Below, piece by piece: positions 54,302-63,916 of a stretch of DNA of 64,000 nt (position 1 is the stretch's first letter; the number at the start of each line of letters is the position of its first letter). A model generated the notes under the pieces. The model saw nothing but the letters and a program-made list of their open reading frames with translations, ran no database searches and had not been told where the DNA came from. The position numbers and the translations under genes are program-made. The DNA comes from Xenorhabdus stockiae. Its GTDB lineage: Bacteria > Pseudomonadota > Gammaproteobacteria > Enterobacterales > Enterobacteriaceae. The stretch spans positions 48,041-112,040 of the forward strand of contig NZ_NJAJ01000016.1 in assembly GCF_002632825.1 (NCBI RefSeq). The letters run 5' to 3'.

Positions 54302-55480
54302 CTACCCTTTTCTTTTGTTAATCGATAATGTCAGTGATTGTGTTTTTTGGTCTGTTATCAGCAGTAATAACAACCCAACGAGCGCAACAAAACCCCCCGA
54401 ATAACTGACCATTTCATACCCTAACCCCAGTGATAAAACAGTTGCCCCCAATGCAGCACCGATGGCATTACCCAGATTAAATGCGCCAATATTGACAGAA
54501 GAAGCTAATGACTGAGCTTCAGATGCAACCTGCATTACTTTTAGCTGTAATGGCGGGACAACACCAAAGCTAGCCGCTCCCCAAAGCACTAATATGATAC
54601 CGCCAGTAATCGTGTCTTTTGCGATTTGTGGAAATAACATCATAATCAGGAACAGTGATGCAAATAATCCATAAAGCGTTTTGGATACGGAACGGTTAGC
54701 CAGAATACCACCGATATAATTCCCGACGGTAAACCCCACACCAACCAGCACCAGCATTATACTGACCTGTGTTTCTGCGACATGAGAGAGCGTCATTAAC
54801 ATTGGCACAATATAAGTATAGAAAGTGAACATAGCGCTGGCCCCAAGCACCGTACAAAATAGCGTCGTCAATACGGCGGGTTTCAATAAAATCTGTAGTT
54901 CACGGCGTAAATTGAGCGGCTGCCCCTGCATTCCTCGTGGGAGCGCTAATAACAGAGAAATCATGGTAATGAATCCCAATACACTGATCAGGAAAAAAGC
55001 CTCCCGCCAGCCCAGTACTTGAGATAAGCGCGTAATCGCCGGAACACCGCCGAGATTAGCGATAGTCAAGCCCATAAACATGCTGGCAATTGCGCTGGCT
55101 TCCTTCCCCTTTTCGACCACTCGGGTTGCTACCAAGGCGCCTATACCGAAAAATGCGCCATGATTTAGACTGGTGACAAAACGGGCAATAAGTAATAGGG
55201 AAAAATCAGGTGATAACGCCGACAAGATATTTCCTACGGTAAAAATGCTCATTAAAAAAATCAGAGCGGCTTTCGGGGAACGTTTAATCAGTAACAAGGT
55301 CATTACCGGCGCACCCAACATTACACCAATTGCATAGACCATCACCAGAATACCTGCGGTGGGGATAGAAATTGCCAGATCAGAAGCTATCTCCGGCAAC
55401 ATACCCATTGGTGAAAACTCGGTGGCCCCGATAGCAAATGCCCCAACAGAAAGTGATAACAGAGCGGTGCTCGTTCGCAT
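54302..55480 (-). CDS. ydhP: MFS efflux transporter, YdhP-like
   Basis: 392 residues, about twelve helices. Near-identical blocks with E. coli YdhP: GATEFSPMGMLPEIA, VMTLLLIKRSPKAALIFLMS, TSLNHGAFFGIGALVA, MFMGLTIANLGGVP and SSVNIGAFNLGNAIGAALG. It is a DHA1-family inner-membrane exporter related to AraJ, with unknown physiological substrate. It is divergent from a LysR regulator (130 nt), the usual place for its control protein. Confidence 0.87.
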   Translation of the reverse strand: MRTSTALLSLSVGAFAIGATEFSPMGMLPEIASDLAISIPTAGILVMVYAIGVMLGAPVMTLLLIKRSPKAALIFLMSIFTVGNILSALSPDFSLLLIARFVTSLNHGAFFGIGALVATRVVEKGKEASAIASMFMGLTIANLGGVPAITRLSQVLGWREAFFLISVLGFITMISLLLALPRGMQGQPLNLRRELQILLKPAVLTTLFCTVLGASAMFTFYTYIVPMLMTLSHVAETQVSIMLVLVGVGFTVGNYIGGILANRSVSKTLYGLFASLFLIMMLFPQIAKDTITGGIILVLWGAASFGVVPPLQLKVMQVASEAQSLASSVNIGAFNLGNAIGAALGATVLSLGLGYEMVSYSGGFVALVGLLLLLITDQKTQSLTLSINKRKG

Positions 55481-55610
55481 AATTTCCTCATATCTTTAAT
55501 CTCAGCGTAATTGCTGACACGACATCACTGTAAGTGAGGGTGATTATGTCAGTTTGATATTTGCATAAACACTGACTAATATGAGAAAAACTTTTGACTA
55601 AAATGCGAAA

Positions 55611-56510
55611 ATGAAAATTACTCTGGAAGAAATGCGGGTGTTTATTGCTGTAGTGGACAGTGGCTCAATAACCGCAGCGGCTGAATGGCTGGGGTTCACT
55701 ATTTCTGCCACCAGCCGAGCGTTATTGCGGCTTGAAGAAAAAGTGGACAGTACTTTGTTATACCGTACTACCCGGCGTATAAAGTTAAGCGAAGAAGGTG
55801 CTGCATTTCTACAAAAAGCACGGGAAGTGGTGAAACTGGCGCAAGAAGCGGAAGAAGTATTGCTGAGTCACAAAGATATTCCTTCCGGAACGTTACGAGT
55901 AGATGCAGCGACCCCTTTTCTACTACATGTCATTACACCACTGGTTGCTCAATTTCACGAAATATACCCACAGATAGCGCTGGAACTGACTAATTATGAA
56001 GGTGTAACGGATCTACTGGAAAAGCAGACTGATATTGCCTTTCGCATTGGAACACTGAGTGATTCCTCTCTGCACGCGACCTTGTTAGGTCACAGTAAAC
56101 TGCGAGTTCTGGCAAGCCCCCTCTATTTAGAACGTTTTGGTGAACCAAAAACGGTTGAAGAATTACAACAGCACTGTCTGCTCGGGTTTACTGCACCAGA
56201 AAATCTCAACGAATGGCCACTTCTTCATGGTGATAAAAAGGGGATCAAAATTACCCCAACAATTGCTGCAAGTAGTGGTGAAGTATTATGTAATCTGACC
56301 CGAAAAGGAGTCGGGATCGTATGTATGTCTGATTTTATGACTCATGAAATGAGAGAATCCGGTGAATTTAAACAGATACTTTCTCATATCACTTTTGAGC
56401 AAAGACAGCCGATTAATGCAGTTTATTACCGTAACCAGACGCTTTCCCCCCGGTTACGGTGCTTTATTGATTTTATTAAAAATAATAGCTTGAGTCTTAA
56501 TCGGTTGTGA
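55611..56510 (+). CDS. LysR-family transcriptional regulator
   Basis: 299 residues. N-terminal LysR helix-turn-helix: MRVFIAVVDSGSITAAAEWL with recognition helix SATSRALLRLEEKVD and YRTTRRIKLSEEG. The C-terminal periplasmic-binding-like effector domain begins near GTLRVDAATPFLLHVITPLV and resembles the YafC/DmlR branch. It is divergent from the MFS exporter and probably regulates it. The ribosome site is weak. The inducer is unknown. Confidence 0.9.
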   Translation: MKITLEEMRVFIAVVDSGSITAAAEWLGFTISATSRALLRLEEKVDSTLLYRTTRRIKLSEEGAAFLQKAREVVKLAQEAEEVLLSHKDIPSGTLRVDAATPFLLHVITPLVAQFHEIYPQIALELTNYEGVTDLLEKQTDIAFRIGTLSDSSLHATLLGHSKLRVLASPLYLERFGEPKTVEELQQHCLLGFTAPENLNEWPLLHGDKKGIKITPTIAASSGEVLCNLTRKGVGIVCMSDFMTHEMRESGEFKQILSHITFEQRQPINAVYYRNQTLSPRLRCFIDFIKNNSLSLNRL

Positions 56511-56603
56511 TATTCGTTAACCCCTAGCAACATAGATAATCGTATGTTTATACCGGGGTGAACGAGTGCGCCAACAAAGAAACAACTTGAAAGTATACAA
56601 TAC

Positions 56604-57140
56604 TTATTCTTGAGCTTTTTTCAGTACTTGGTTAATGCTAATGGGAAAAAAATTATTAACATCAACACCAACGTTAATAGCTCTTGGTCCGAGTATGCTT
56701 AATCGTTTGTATTGGTCAGGATCTTTACCTGCATTGTGAACGTGACCATAAAGATGAATCGCATTACGAAAATAGCCCTGCCATTCGAGAATTGGGTAGT
56801 GAAACATCACAATTTTTTGTTTTTGATAATCCATTTCGTAGTAGTCTTTTACCCATTCAAACATCGAAATATCAAAGTCTGGATCGTTCAAAAACTTATC
56901 ATGATTACCGCGGATCAGATATTTTTTACCGTTAAGCCGACGGAGTATTTTATTCGCATCTGCTCCAGTTCCACGATAAAGAAAATCACCTAAAATATAA
57001 ATTTCATCCCGATCAGCAACACAAGCGTTCCAGTTGTGTATCAGGGCGTTATTCATATGGTGTGCACTTTCAAATGGTCGCCCGCATAGGTTTATGATGC
57101 TGGAGTGGCAAAAATGAGTATCGGAAGTAAAATAAATCAT
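56604..57140 (-). CDS. Calcineurin-like metallophosphoesterase
   Basis: 178 residues from the ATG at 57140, preceded by GAAG. Metal-site motifs in order: TSDTHFCHSS (DxH), YILGDFLYRG (GD), LIRGNHDKF (GNHD), MFHYPI and HLYGHVHNAG (GHxH). All dimetal ligands are therefore present. Small cytoplasmic phosphoesterases of this kind hydrolyse phosphodiesters or phosphomonoesters. A substrate cannot be inferred. Upstream on the same strand is a DUF7079-like gene, 74 nt away. Confidence 0.9.
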   Translation of the reverse strand: MIYFTSDTHFCHSSIINLCGRPFESAHHMNNALIHNWNACVADRDEIYILGDFLYRGTGADANKILRRLNGKKYLIRGNHDKFLNDPDFDISMFEWVKDYYEMDYQKQKIVMFHYPILEWQGYFRNAIHLYGHVHNAGKDPDQYKRLSILGPRAINVGVDVNNFFPISINQVLKKAQE

Positions 57141-57213
57141 AAAAATCTTCTTGTGACTATAGTAAGCGCTATAGTCTAACAAAAGATATTAAGTTACCCA
57201 TTTGTTTTATAAG

Positions 57214-57579
57214 TTAATTACTTAAAACCGTCAGTGATCTTTGTAATTTTTTCCAATCATCTTCAAAATACTTACGTAATAAAAATAATTTTATCTTTGT
57301 TTTTATTTTACCTACTATCCCCGCCATAGTCCGTTGTTTATGAAAAGATTGAATGTCTTCCCAAAGCTGTTCGCGCTCAAACACGGTCCATATATAAGGT
57401 ACGGGAGTAAAGCCATTGGTGTAACATACAGGAGCGACCCATTCGAAAAAGACAGTTTCTGCATGTTCAATAGAAAAATATTTTACGATAGAAACAATTT
57501 CTTCATAATCAACTTCATTATCTACGAAAATAGTTGATAGCGCTTCGCACAAATCTATATCCGTGAATTGATTATTCAA
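57214..57579 (-). CDS. DUF7079-like small cytoplasmic protein
   Basis: 121 residues. It starts at a TTG with GGAG 7 nt upstream. Features: ALSTIFVDNEVDYEEIVSIV, VFFEWVAPVCYTNGFTPVP and YIWTVFEREQLWEDI, which I associate with the DUF7079 family, often found with polymorphic toxin immunity-type genes. The C-terminus is lysine-rich. The assignment is from memory of the pattern and moderately sure. It follows the DUF1801 gene by 17 nt, so they may be co-transcribed. Confidence 0.65.
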   Translation of the reverse strand: MNNQFTDIDLCEALSTIFVDNEVDYEEIVSIVKYFSIEHAETVFFEWVAPVCYTNGFTPVPYIWTVFEREQLWEDIQSFHKQRTMAGIVGKIKTKIKLFLLRKYFEDDWKKLQRSLTVLSN

Positions 57580-57596
57580 CGGGTATCTCCTGATTT

Positions 57597-58001
57597 TTAT
57601 CTTTTTTTCTTCAGTTTATAAGTGAGTGACATCTCAATACATATGCTTAACTCATTTACTGGTAAATCGGCGTAAGGGTCTAAAATTATTGCCCGGTTTT
57701 TTGAATAAATTAACTCAGGAAAGAGTGTTCTGAATGTATCAATTAATGTTGTCTGGCAGTGAAAAAAGATAGCCACATGGGTATCCCCGAAACGGTCCAG
57801 CCGGATTGTAGTTCCAGCCTTTGTCTCAAGAGTTAGGTAACTGGGCTGACCCCATTTCAAAGTTTCAGTAATCACGCCAACCCCTTCTGTTTTTGACGCG
57901 ACATCAAATATTAATTCTCTTATTTTCAATAGTGGCTGCTGATATTCTTGAGGATAATGTTCAAATACCGAGCGGACTTCGTGACTCTGAAATGCTGTCA
58001 T
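57597..58001 (-). CDS. DUF1801-family protein
   Basis: 134 residues. ETLKWGQPSYLTLETKAGTT is the core of the DUF1801 (YdhG-like) pattern, with VAIFFHCQTTL and the C-terminal helical segment following. The fold is a small alpha/beta barrel related to iron-sulfur scaffold or phosphate-binding domains, with no known activity. It is followed after 17 nt by the DUF7079-like gene on the same strand. Confidence 0.78.
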   Translation of the reverse strand: MTAFQSHEVRSVFEHYPQEYQQPLLKIRELIFDVASKTEGVGVITETLKWGQPSYLTLETKAGTTIRLDRFGDTHVAIFFHCQTTLIDTFRTLFPELIYSKNRAIILDPYADLPVNELSICIEMSLTYKLKKKR

Positions 58002-58031
58002 AAGATTGCTACCTTATCTGTTAATTCGTAT

Positions 58032-58052
58032 AGCAGCGCGAAAAGCGCTGCT
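58032..58052 (-). terminator. Hairpin after the alpha/beta hydrolase gene
   Basis: An 8-bp perfect stem AGCAGCGC/GCGCTGCT with a 5-nt loop, between two genes on the minus strand. Confidence 0.55.
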
Positions 58053-58062
58053 TGCCTCAATG

Positions 58063-58941
58063 TTATACGTATGTTAAGGCCAGTTTTTCAAGAATGTCTT
58101 TTGATTTACGCCAGAGTAAAGAGCCTCCTTCATTATCGAAAACAGTGTGTTCTGCATGAGGGAACCGTGTTGATAAAATTTCACCAAAGTCTGGTGAGTG
58201 AACGGTGCTGGCATCCTGCTTCCCGTACCATAAATGTACCGGGCAGGTAATATCTTCAGGATCAAAAGGCCATTGTCCAAAAGTAAGCATTAGATCCTGG
58301 GCATACCCTTCTGCCCCTTGGGAAAAACCTTCATTTAAACACTGACGATAAGCCTGTAGAAAATTGGGCTGGGAGTACAAAGACAAATCCACTGCTGAAC
58401 TGTGAGCCATAATAAAATTCATTAGCCAGTCGGCAGTGATATTCTGAGAAACCCACTGCTTTAATATTTCCGGTTCGGCATTTCTTTGCTTCACCATATT
58501 AACAATATCCTGATTTAACAGTTGCTGAGTGGCGGGATAACTAAACTGATCCTGCCCGGCTACAATTGCCAGCCCTGTCGCTTTACAGATTTTTGCCAGT
58601 GTCAGTGCGAATACTGCTCCCTGAGAGAAACCCAAAACCATGCACTTTTGTAACCCGTAGTGCTTCAGTATCTCAGCAACATCTTGGGCAAAACTCACTA
58701 AAGTCTTATGGAAATGTAAAGATGAATTCCCCAGACCGGGGCGATCCGGCACGATTAATCTGATATTCAATCTTTCCAACTCTTGTTCCCCGAAACTCAG
58801 TGAGCCGCTCATTCCAGCGCCGGTGCAGAAAATAAGTGGTTTACCAGTGATTGGTCCCCACTCGTACCAGTGAAGCGTACGAGCATCAGGAAGAGATAAG
58901 TTACCGGTTCTTGTTGCGGGATTTACATTATATGTTGTCAT
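58063..58941 (-). CDS. Alpha/beta hydrolase
   Basis: 292 residues from the ATG at 58941, with GAGGG upstream. An alpha/beta fold with FCTGAGMSGS oxyanion region, DRPGLGNSSL, nucleophile GFSQGAVF (about 115) and aspartate in WYGKQDASTV. At the place of the usual late histidine the protein has DNEGGSLLWRKSK, with no histidine, although HAEHTVF lies just before. Cytoplasmic, no signal. Substrate unknown. A hairpin follows at 58032-58052. Confidence 0.85.
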   Translation of the reverse strand: MTTYNVNPATRTGNLSLPDARTLHWYEWGPITGKPLIFCTGAGMSGSLSFGEQELERLNIRLIVPDRPGLGNSSLHFHKTLVSFAQDVAEILKHYGLQKCMVLGFSQGAVFALTLAKICKATGLAIVAGQDQFSYPATQQLLNQDIVNMVKQRNAEPEILKQWVSQNITADWLMNFIMAHSSAVDLSLYSQPNFLQAYRQCLNEGFSQGAEGYAQDLMLTFGQWPFDPEDITCPVHLWYGKQDASTVHSPDFGEILSTRFPHAEHTVFDNEGGSLLWRKSKDILEKLALTYV

Positions 58942-59000
58942 TTTTCCCTCAAAATAAATTACCAATTGCTATTTCGGAGTAACTTAACTCTTCCCTTCCA

Positions 59001-59852
59001 TCATCCTTTAATGAACTGAGTTACAGATATCCGATATAGTGACGTAGTAGCTGTAATATATAACTGGTCACCATTAATGCCACCCAAAGTGCAGTTTGAT
59101 ACACGTTCTGGCACTTCAATCTTATCTATTTTCGTACCAAATTTATCAAAAATGATAACGCCGTTTTCACAACTACAATAAATGTTACCTGATTTATCAA
59201 TACAAAAACCATCCGGAAACCCCGGAGAGATAGTAGCGAAATGTTTACCTATCCCTAATACTTTATCCCGTACCGGATAGATACGTAGTTCATGTCTGCC
59301 ATTTTTCGGAAAATCGACGATAGACATATCGGCAATGTACAGATATTTTTCATCAGGAGAAAATGCTAAACCGTTTGGCCGTTGAGTATCACTGGCTGCG
59401 ATAGAAATGCTGTTATCAGCAGGATCATAACAATATACGTAGCACCCGATAATCTGGCTTTCTGATTTATATCCTTCATTATCGTTAATAATTCCGTAAG
59501 GCGGATCAGTAAACCAAATTGTCCCGTCAGAACGTACAACTACATCATTGGGTGAATTGAATCTTTTACCGTCAATCTTTTCAACCAATAGGTTAACACT
59601 TCCGTCTTTTTCTGTGCGGGAAATACCTCTTCTGCCATGTTCGCAGCTGATGATCCTCCCTTCTCTATCCAGTGTATTACCGTTGGTAAAATGCGAATAT
59701 TTCCGCCATAAATGAACGCCATCATTTTCTGACCAGCGAAACATTCTATTCCCTTTTACGTCACTGAAAATAACTGCATCTTCTGTTGGTAGCCAAACAG
59801 GGCCTTCTGCCCAAATAGCCGGAGAACAGAGTAATTCTAAGTATGGTTTCAT
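59001..59852 (-). CDS. SMP-30/gluconolactonase-family protein
   Basis: 283 residues from the ATG at 59852 (AAAGGAG 8 nt upstream). A second beta-propeller lactonase of the window, only distantly like the first. Metal residues: glutamate in IWAEGPVWLPTED, asparagines in FNSPNDVVVRSDG and QRPNGLAFSPDE, aspartate in FPDGFCIDKSGNIYC. It resembles gluconolactonase and drug-responsive lactonases. The DmpA-type peptidase gene lies 69 nt upstream on the same strand, so the two may be co-transcribed. Confidence 0.88.
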   Translation of the reverse strand: MKPYLELLCSPAIWAEGPVWLPTEDAVIFSDVKGNRMFRWSENDGVHLWRKYSHFTNGNTLDREGRIISCEHGRRGISRTEKDGSVNLLVEKIDGKRFNSPNDVVVRSDGTIWFTDPPYGIINDNEGYKSESQIIGCYVYCYDPADNSISIAASDTQRPNGLAFSPDEKYLYIADMSIVDFPKNGRHELRIYPVRDKVLGIGKHFATISPGFPDGFCIDKSGNIYCSCENGVIIFDKFGTKIDKIEVPERVSNCTLGGINGDQLYITATTSLYRISVTQFIKG

Positions 59853-59920
59853 TATTATTACTCCTTTATATTCGCAGTTTTTAAATAAAAACACAGAAAT
59901 TAAATCTGAATAATTTTGTT

Positions 59921-61102
59921 TCAGTTTCGACTAAGTAAGTTATGATGTTTTAATATTTTTATAACTCTGTCTTTAGGGATAGAATAAGATGTATTTCCAT
60001 TTCTACCAACCATAGTTTCAGCTGCAAACATGGCATTAATAATGGCTTCCTCTGTAGCACTAACAGTTGCCTCATATAAAGGATCAAGTTTGTCATTGGG
60101 TAATATTTTAATTGTTTTTATATCTTCTCTGGAAAATGCATCGTTATTCGCGGTGGAGAATGCAATAAATATTTCCCCGCTGGTGTTTCTGGCCACGCCA
60201 CCTATTTTGGCAAGCCCGAGAGAGACTCTTTTGGCTATTTTCTCTAACTGATGAGGTGCTAATGGGGCATCTGTAGCAACGACAGCGATGATAGAACCTG
60301 CATCCTTTATTTTTTTCTTATCTCCATGATATATCGGCATGAGATCCTTTATCTCTTGACCAACCGGAATCCCAGCAATAATTAGGTCATCTCTGAATCC
60401 GAAATTTCCCTGAACCAGTACCCCGACAGTATATCCGCCGTCTTTTTTATCTAAAACTCTCGATGAAGTCCCTGTGCCTCCCTTGAAATCAAACAGGTTC
60501 ATGCCTGTTCCACCACCGACATTACCTTCTTTTATCATTCCTGATTTAGCGCTATCCAATGCGTGATAGACATGTTCTTTTTTTACATGCATACCATTTA
60601 TATCATTTAATATCCCATCCCATGTTTCTGTAACTACGGGGAGTAACCAAAATAAATCATCCTTAAGTGGTGATACCAGATGGTTATCAACCAGCCAGCT
60701 GATTGCTGAGTCTCTGACAACACCGACACTGTGCGTATTAGTGATTAATATCGGTGTTTCCAGAAAACCACTTTCCTGAACCCATTGGCTTCCTGTCATT
60801 TCCCCATTCCCGTTTAAAGAAAATATGCTGGAGAATACTGGGCTGAATTTTTTCCCTCTGGGTAATATTGCGGTTACGCCGGTTCTTATCGGCCCTTTCC
60901 CCACTTCCAGTTTTCCATTACCTTTGATCATGGTTGAATACCCAACAGTTACACCATTAACATCGGTAATTGCATTATATTTCCCAGTTGTGCCAGAAAA
61001 AGGAATGCCGAAATCTCTGGCTCTGGTTTCACTCTTGGCGAAAGAATTTGAAGTTATTATTATTGAGATAAATAATGTTGCCATTTTTATGGTTTTTATC
61101 AT
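59921..61102 (-). CDS. DmpA-type P1-family (S58) aminopeptidase, periplasmic
   Basis: 393 residues. Signal peptide MIKTIKMATLFISIIITSNSF then AKSETRARDFG. S58 signature GIPFSGTTGKYNAITDVNGV at the start of the mature protein. The self-cleavage and active-site region is GNVGGGTGMNLFDFKGG then TGTSSR, where the serine or threonine before the break becomes the N-terminal nucleophile of the beta chain. DmpA-like enzymes release N-terminal D-amino acids, beta-amino acids or small residues from peptides. It is located with an aspartic protease and an SMP-30 lactonase on the same strand. Confidence 0.9.
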   Translation of the reverse strand: MIKTIKMATLFISIIITSNSFAKSETRARDFGIPFSGTTGKYNAITDVNGVTVGYSTMIKGNGKLEVGKGPIRTGVTAILPRGKKFSPVFSSIFSLNGNGEMTGSQWVQESGFLETPILITNTHSVGVVRDSAISWLVDNHLVSPLKDDLFWLLPVVTETWDGILNDINGMHVKKEHVYHALDSAKSGMIKEGNVGGGTGMNLFDFKGGTGTSSRVLDKKDGGYTVGVLVQGNFGFRDDLIIAGIPVGQEIKDLMPIYHGDKKKIKDAGSIIAVVATDAPLAPHQLEKIAKRVSLGLAKIGGVARNTSGEIFIAFSTANNDAFSREDIKTIKILPNDKLDPLYEATVSATEEAIINAMFAAETMVGRNGNTSYSIPKDRVIKILKHHNLLSRN

Positions 61103-61302
61103 AAATACTCCTTGTTGTGATTAATTGGTTATCACTATTTTATTATTAATCTATGGAAGTATTTAATTAAATCATGATTTGTATCGATACACAGTGCTAT
61201 AAAAAATCACACAGCTGATACTATTTGATAAAAAATTGATTTCAAAGTGCCACTAATTACACGGTAATTTGAAATCAATAAGAAAATCGAGGTAAGTTTT
61301 TA

Positions 61303-62175
61303 TTACTTCGGTAAACCAATCAGAAATTTATCATCAGATATAACAAGAGCCTTATTTGAAAGATAATCATCACCCAATAATCCATCAAAATTTATACGTT
61401 CATCATGTACCTGAAAAAGAAATGCTGATAACTCAACACCATCAGGTGTCACAATTGTTTGCTTTGGACATAATAATGAAAAATCAACACAGCCCTCCTT
61501 TGAACGGGTAAAAATGATAGTATGGCTGGCACCAGTATCAATAACCATATGATTTAACTTTTTATTACCGGACGATACACTCACCTCTATTCCATAATTT
61601 TTACGAGTGAATGGAATGTTTTTCCAGTGATAACCGGCAGGAAGTTTTTTAGCATTATCGGTAATTGTGAGCACCTTTGAAGGATAGTCGATAATCAGTA
61701 TATTGTTTTTGACAACACCCAGCCCTAATAAGCCATTAATGCGAAGCTGCCCATTATAGTCCAACATACCGTTTCCCCAGGGTTTTAATACTTCAACGTC
61801 AACGCCTGAAAGCTTTTCACCATTCACAGTAATATCAACTGCTTTTGCTACTACATTATCCAATGTTTCATTACCGAAAACATCATTGGAACGTGATGTT
61901 TCAATGTTATGGTCACGAGATGTGAAAATAGAATCAAAGACTGATTGGGGTAAATAAAGGGCACTGGAGGCACCTGTATCAATTTCAATTTTGTCAATTT
62001 CTTTACCATTGATATTAAGTGATACGGAAGGCGTTTGGCGATCAAGGTAAACAATTGGGGCAGTAATATCGGCTTTTACAGTTTTAGCTGAGATTATTGT
62101 GAAAAATAAGGCTGCTATACACATACCCAGAGTTTTATTTATATTCTGAAAATACGATCTTTTCTGCGATATCAT
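61303..62175 (-). CDS. Secreted retropepsin-like aspartic protease with two DTGAS motifs
   Basis: 290 residues with a long signal peptide ending near KTVKA. Two catalytic motifs in one chain: EIDTGASSALY (about 65) and VIDTGASHTIIF (about 213). Each is followed by hydrophobic flap-like segments (GLLGLG near 150, FDGLLGDDYLSNKAL near the end). A single-chain enzyme with two DTG halves mimics the pepsin layout, unlike the single-motif homodimeric bacterial retropepsins. It is probably active in the periplasm or medium. GGAG lies about 10 nt before the ATG. It lies 200 nt upstream of the DmpA-type gene on the same strand. Confidence 0.82.
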   Translation of the reverse strand: MISQKRSYFQNINKTLGMCIAALFFTIISAKTVKADITAPIVYLDRQTPSVSLNINGKEIDKIEIDTGASSALYLPQSVFDSIFTSRDHNIETSRSNDVFGNETLDNVVAKAVDITVNGEKLSGVDVEVLKPWGNGMLDYNGQLRINGLLGLGVVKNNILIIDYPSKVLTITDNAKKLPAGYHWKNIPFTRKNYGIEVSVSSGNKKLNHMVIDTGASHTIIFTRSKEGCVDFSLLCPKQTIVTPDGVELSAFLFQVHDERINFDGLLGDDYLSNKALVISDDKFLIGLPK

Positions 62176-62412
62176 TTTTTCTTTTCTCCTATCTCATTAG
62201 TCAGATAAAAACATAAATTTTACTTATCATTATTTCACGGGATTAATATAGGTCATTAGAAAAAATTACACAATCATATTGAATTAACAGAAAAAAATAT
62301 CGATTAGCTGGTATTCTTGTTCGGTATTGCTAGGCTTCATATTAGAGCACTATCTATATTAATATTTAACCTGCCTTATCCATTAACCAACAAAAAACAT
62401 CAGAGAATACAA

Positions 62413-63834
62413 ATGCATGACTACGGAATCTGGACGATTGTTACACCTGTCATCACCATCATATTAGCCATTCTAACCCGACAAGTGATGTTGTCATTGA
62501 TGCTGGGGATTTTGGTTGGGTTCACGGTAATACATGATCACAACATTATTTTGGGAATAAAAAGTACGCTCGAGGGAGTAATTAATACTTTTACGTCATC
62601 GGGAAATACCAAAACGGTTATTTTTATGATAATGATTGGCGGTATTATGCGGCTGGTTACTGTCACGGGTGGTGTACGGGCTTTGGTTCAACTATTAACT
62701 GACCGAACTAAAATTATTAAAAGTAAGAAAAACGTACAATTTCTGGCGATTATTATTTCTGCTCTTATTTTTATCGAAAGTTCCATCAACCAATTAGTGG
62801 CCGGTGCATCGACCAAAAACCTTGCCAGAAAGTATGCCATTCCTCCTGAAAAAATGTCCTATCTGATTCAGACTGCCGGTGTTTCTGTCTGCTCGCTGGC
62901 AATGATTAATGGCTGGGGCGCAGTCATGATGGGAATAGTCGGAGTGCAAATTTCCAATGGGCTAATTTCAGGTGAGCCTTTTGATATTGTTATACATTCT
63001 CTGGGTTATAATCTGATGGCCTGGCTCTCACTTGCCAGCATATTATTTTATATTTTTACCAATATTTCCTGGGGCCCCATGAAAAAAGCAGAGCAGAATG
63101 CTTTTCATCAGCACAATACGCCAGCACTGGACAGCAAAGAAACAGAATCTGATGAAGTTATTGAGCACCCTAACAGTAACAGTGTTCTGAATTTTTTTAT
63201 CCCTATTCTGTCAACAGTGCTGATGGTTCCTGTCGCTCTCTATATTACTGGCGAAGGGGATTTCAGCAAAGGCAGTGGCTCAACATCCGTTTATTGGGGG
63301 GTGATGTTTGGTACGGTTATTTCTTTCTTTTGGTTCTTAGGCCGCCGGATTTTATCCATTAATACCTTTTTTGAAGAAATTTATATTGGTTATGCCAGTA
63401 TGCTGAAAATCAGCTCTATTATGATTCTGGCATTCTTAATGGGAACAGTTTCGGCTGATCTGAATACGGGGGCTTATATTGCGCAGATCACACATGGTGT
63501 ACTCCCTGTCGGATTCTCGGTAGGTTTTATCTTTGTCATCAGCGCTATCATGTCACTGGCGACCGGCACATCATGGGGAACTTTTGCGATTATGATCCCG
63601 ATTGGTGTGCAACTTGGCCTTTCGGTTGGGATGCCGGTGGAATATATGATTGGAGCGGCCATTTCCGGCTCTATTTTCGGTGATATGACTTCACCCATTT
63701 CTGGTGATGCAATAGTGGCGTCAATGGCAACAGATTGTGATCATATCGAACATATCCGTACACAAATGCCCTACGCTCTTGTGACAGCCAGTATTGTACT
63801 GAGTATCTATCTCTATTTAGGATTTACTTACTGA
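62413..63834 (+). CDS. NhaC-family Na+/H+ antiporter
   Basis: 473 residues from the ATG at 62413; an upstream frame to 62317 adds 32 residues of unlikely sequence. About 11 helices. Conserved NhaC features include IFIESSINQLVAGASTKN, INGWGAVMMG, LATGTSWGTFAIMIPIG and GSIFGDMTSPISGDAIVAS. It exchanges Na+ (or possibly an organic anion such as malate/lactate, for related carriers) for protons across the inner membrane. It is divergent from the aspartic protease gene by about 240 nt. Antiporter membership is firm; the ion is inferred. Confidence 0.88.
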   Translation: MHDYGIWTIVTPVITIILAILTRQVMLSLMLGILVGFTVIHDHNIILGIKSTLEGVINTFTSSGNTKTVIFMIMIGGIMRLVTVTGGVRALVQLLTDRTKIIKSKKNVQFLAIIISALIFIESSINQLVAGASTKNLARKYAIPPEKMSYLIQTAGVSVCSLAMINGWGAVMMGIVGVQISNGLISGEPFDIVIHSLGYNLMAWLSLASILFYIFTNISWGPMKKAEQNAFHQHNTPALDSKETESDEVIEHPNSNSVLNFFIPILSTVLMVPVALYITGEGDFSKGSGSTSVYWGVMFGTVISFFWFLGRRILSINTFFEEIYIGYASMLKISSIMILAFLMGTVSADLNTGAYIAQITHGVLPVGFSVGFIFVISAIMSLATGTSWGTFAIMIPIGVQLGLSVGMPVEYMIGAAISGSIFGDMTSPISGDAIVASMATDCDHIEHIRTQMPYALVTASIVLSIYLYLGFTY

Positions 63835-63854
63835 GTATTCTTTTTCGGGCAAAA

Positions 63855-63894
63855 ATCTGGCGGCTTTACTTTATAAATAAGCCAGCCGCCAGAT
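63855..63894. terminator. Strong bidirectional terminator after nhaC-type gene
   Basis: An 11-bp perfect GC-rich stem ATCTGGCGGCT/AGCCGCCAGAT (63855-63865, 63884-63894) with an internal alternative pairing. It lies between converging genes. Confidence 0.75.
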
Positions 63895-63916
63895 AACTAA
63901 CTAACCCCAATTCCGC

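Noticed and set aside
62317..62412. 32-residue N-terminal extension of the NhaC-type antiporter
   Set aside because: No ribosome site at the upstream start, and the family begins at the MHDYGIW methionine.
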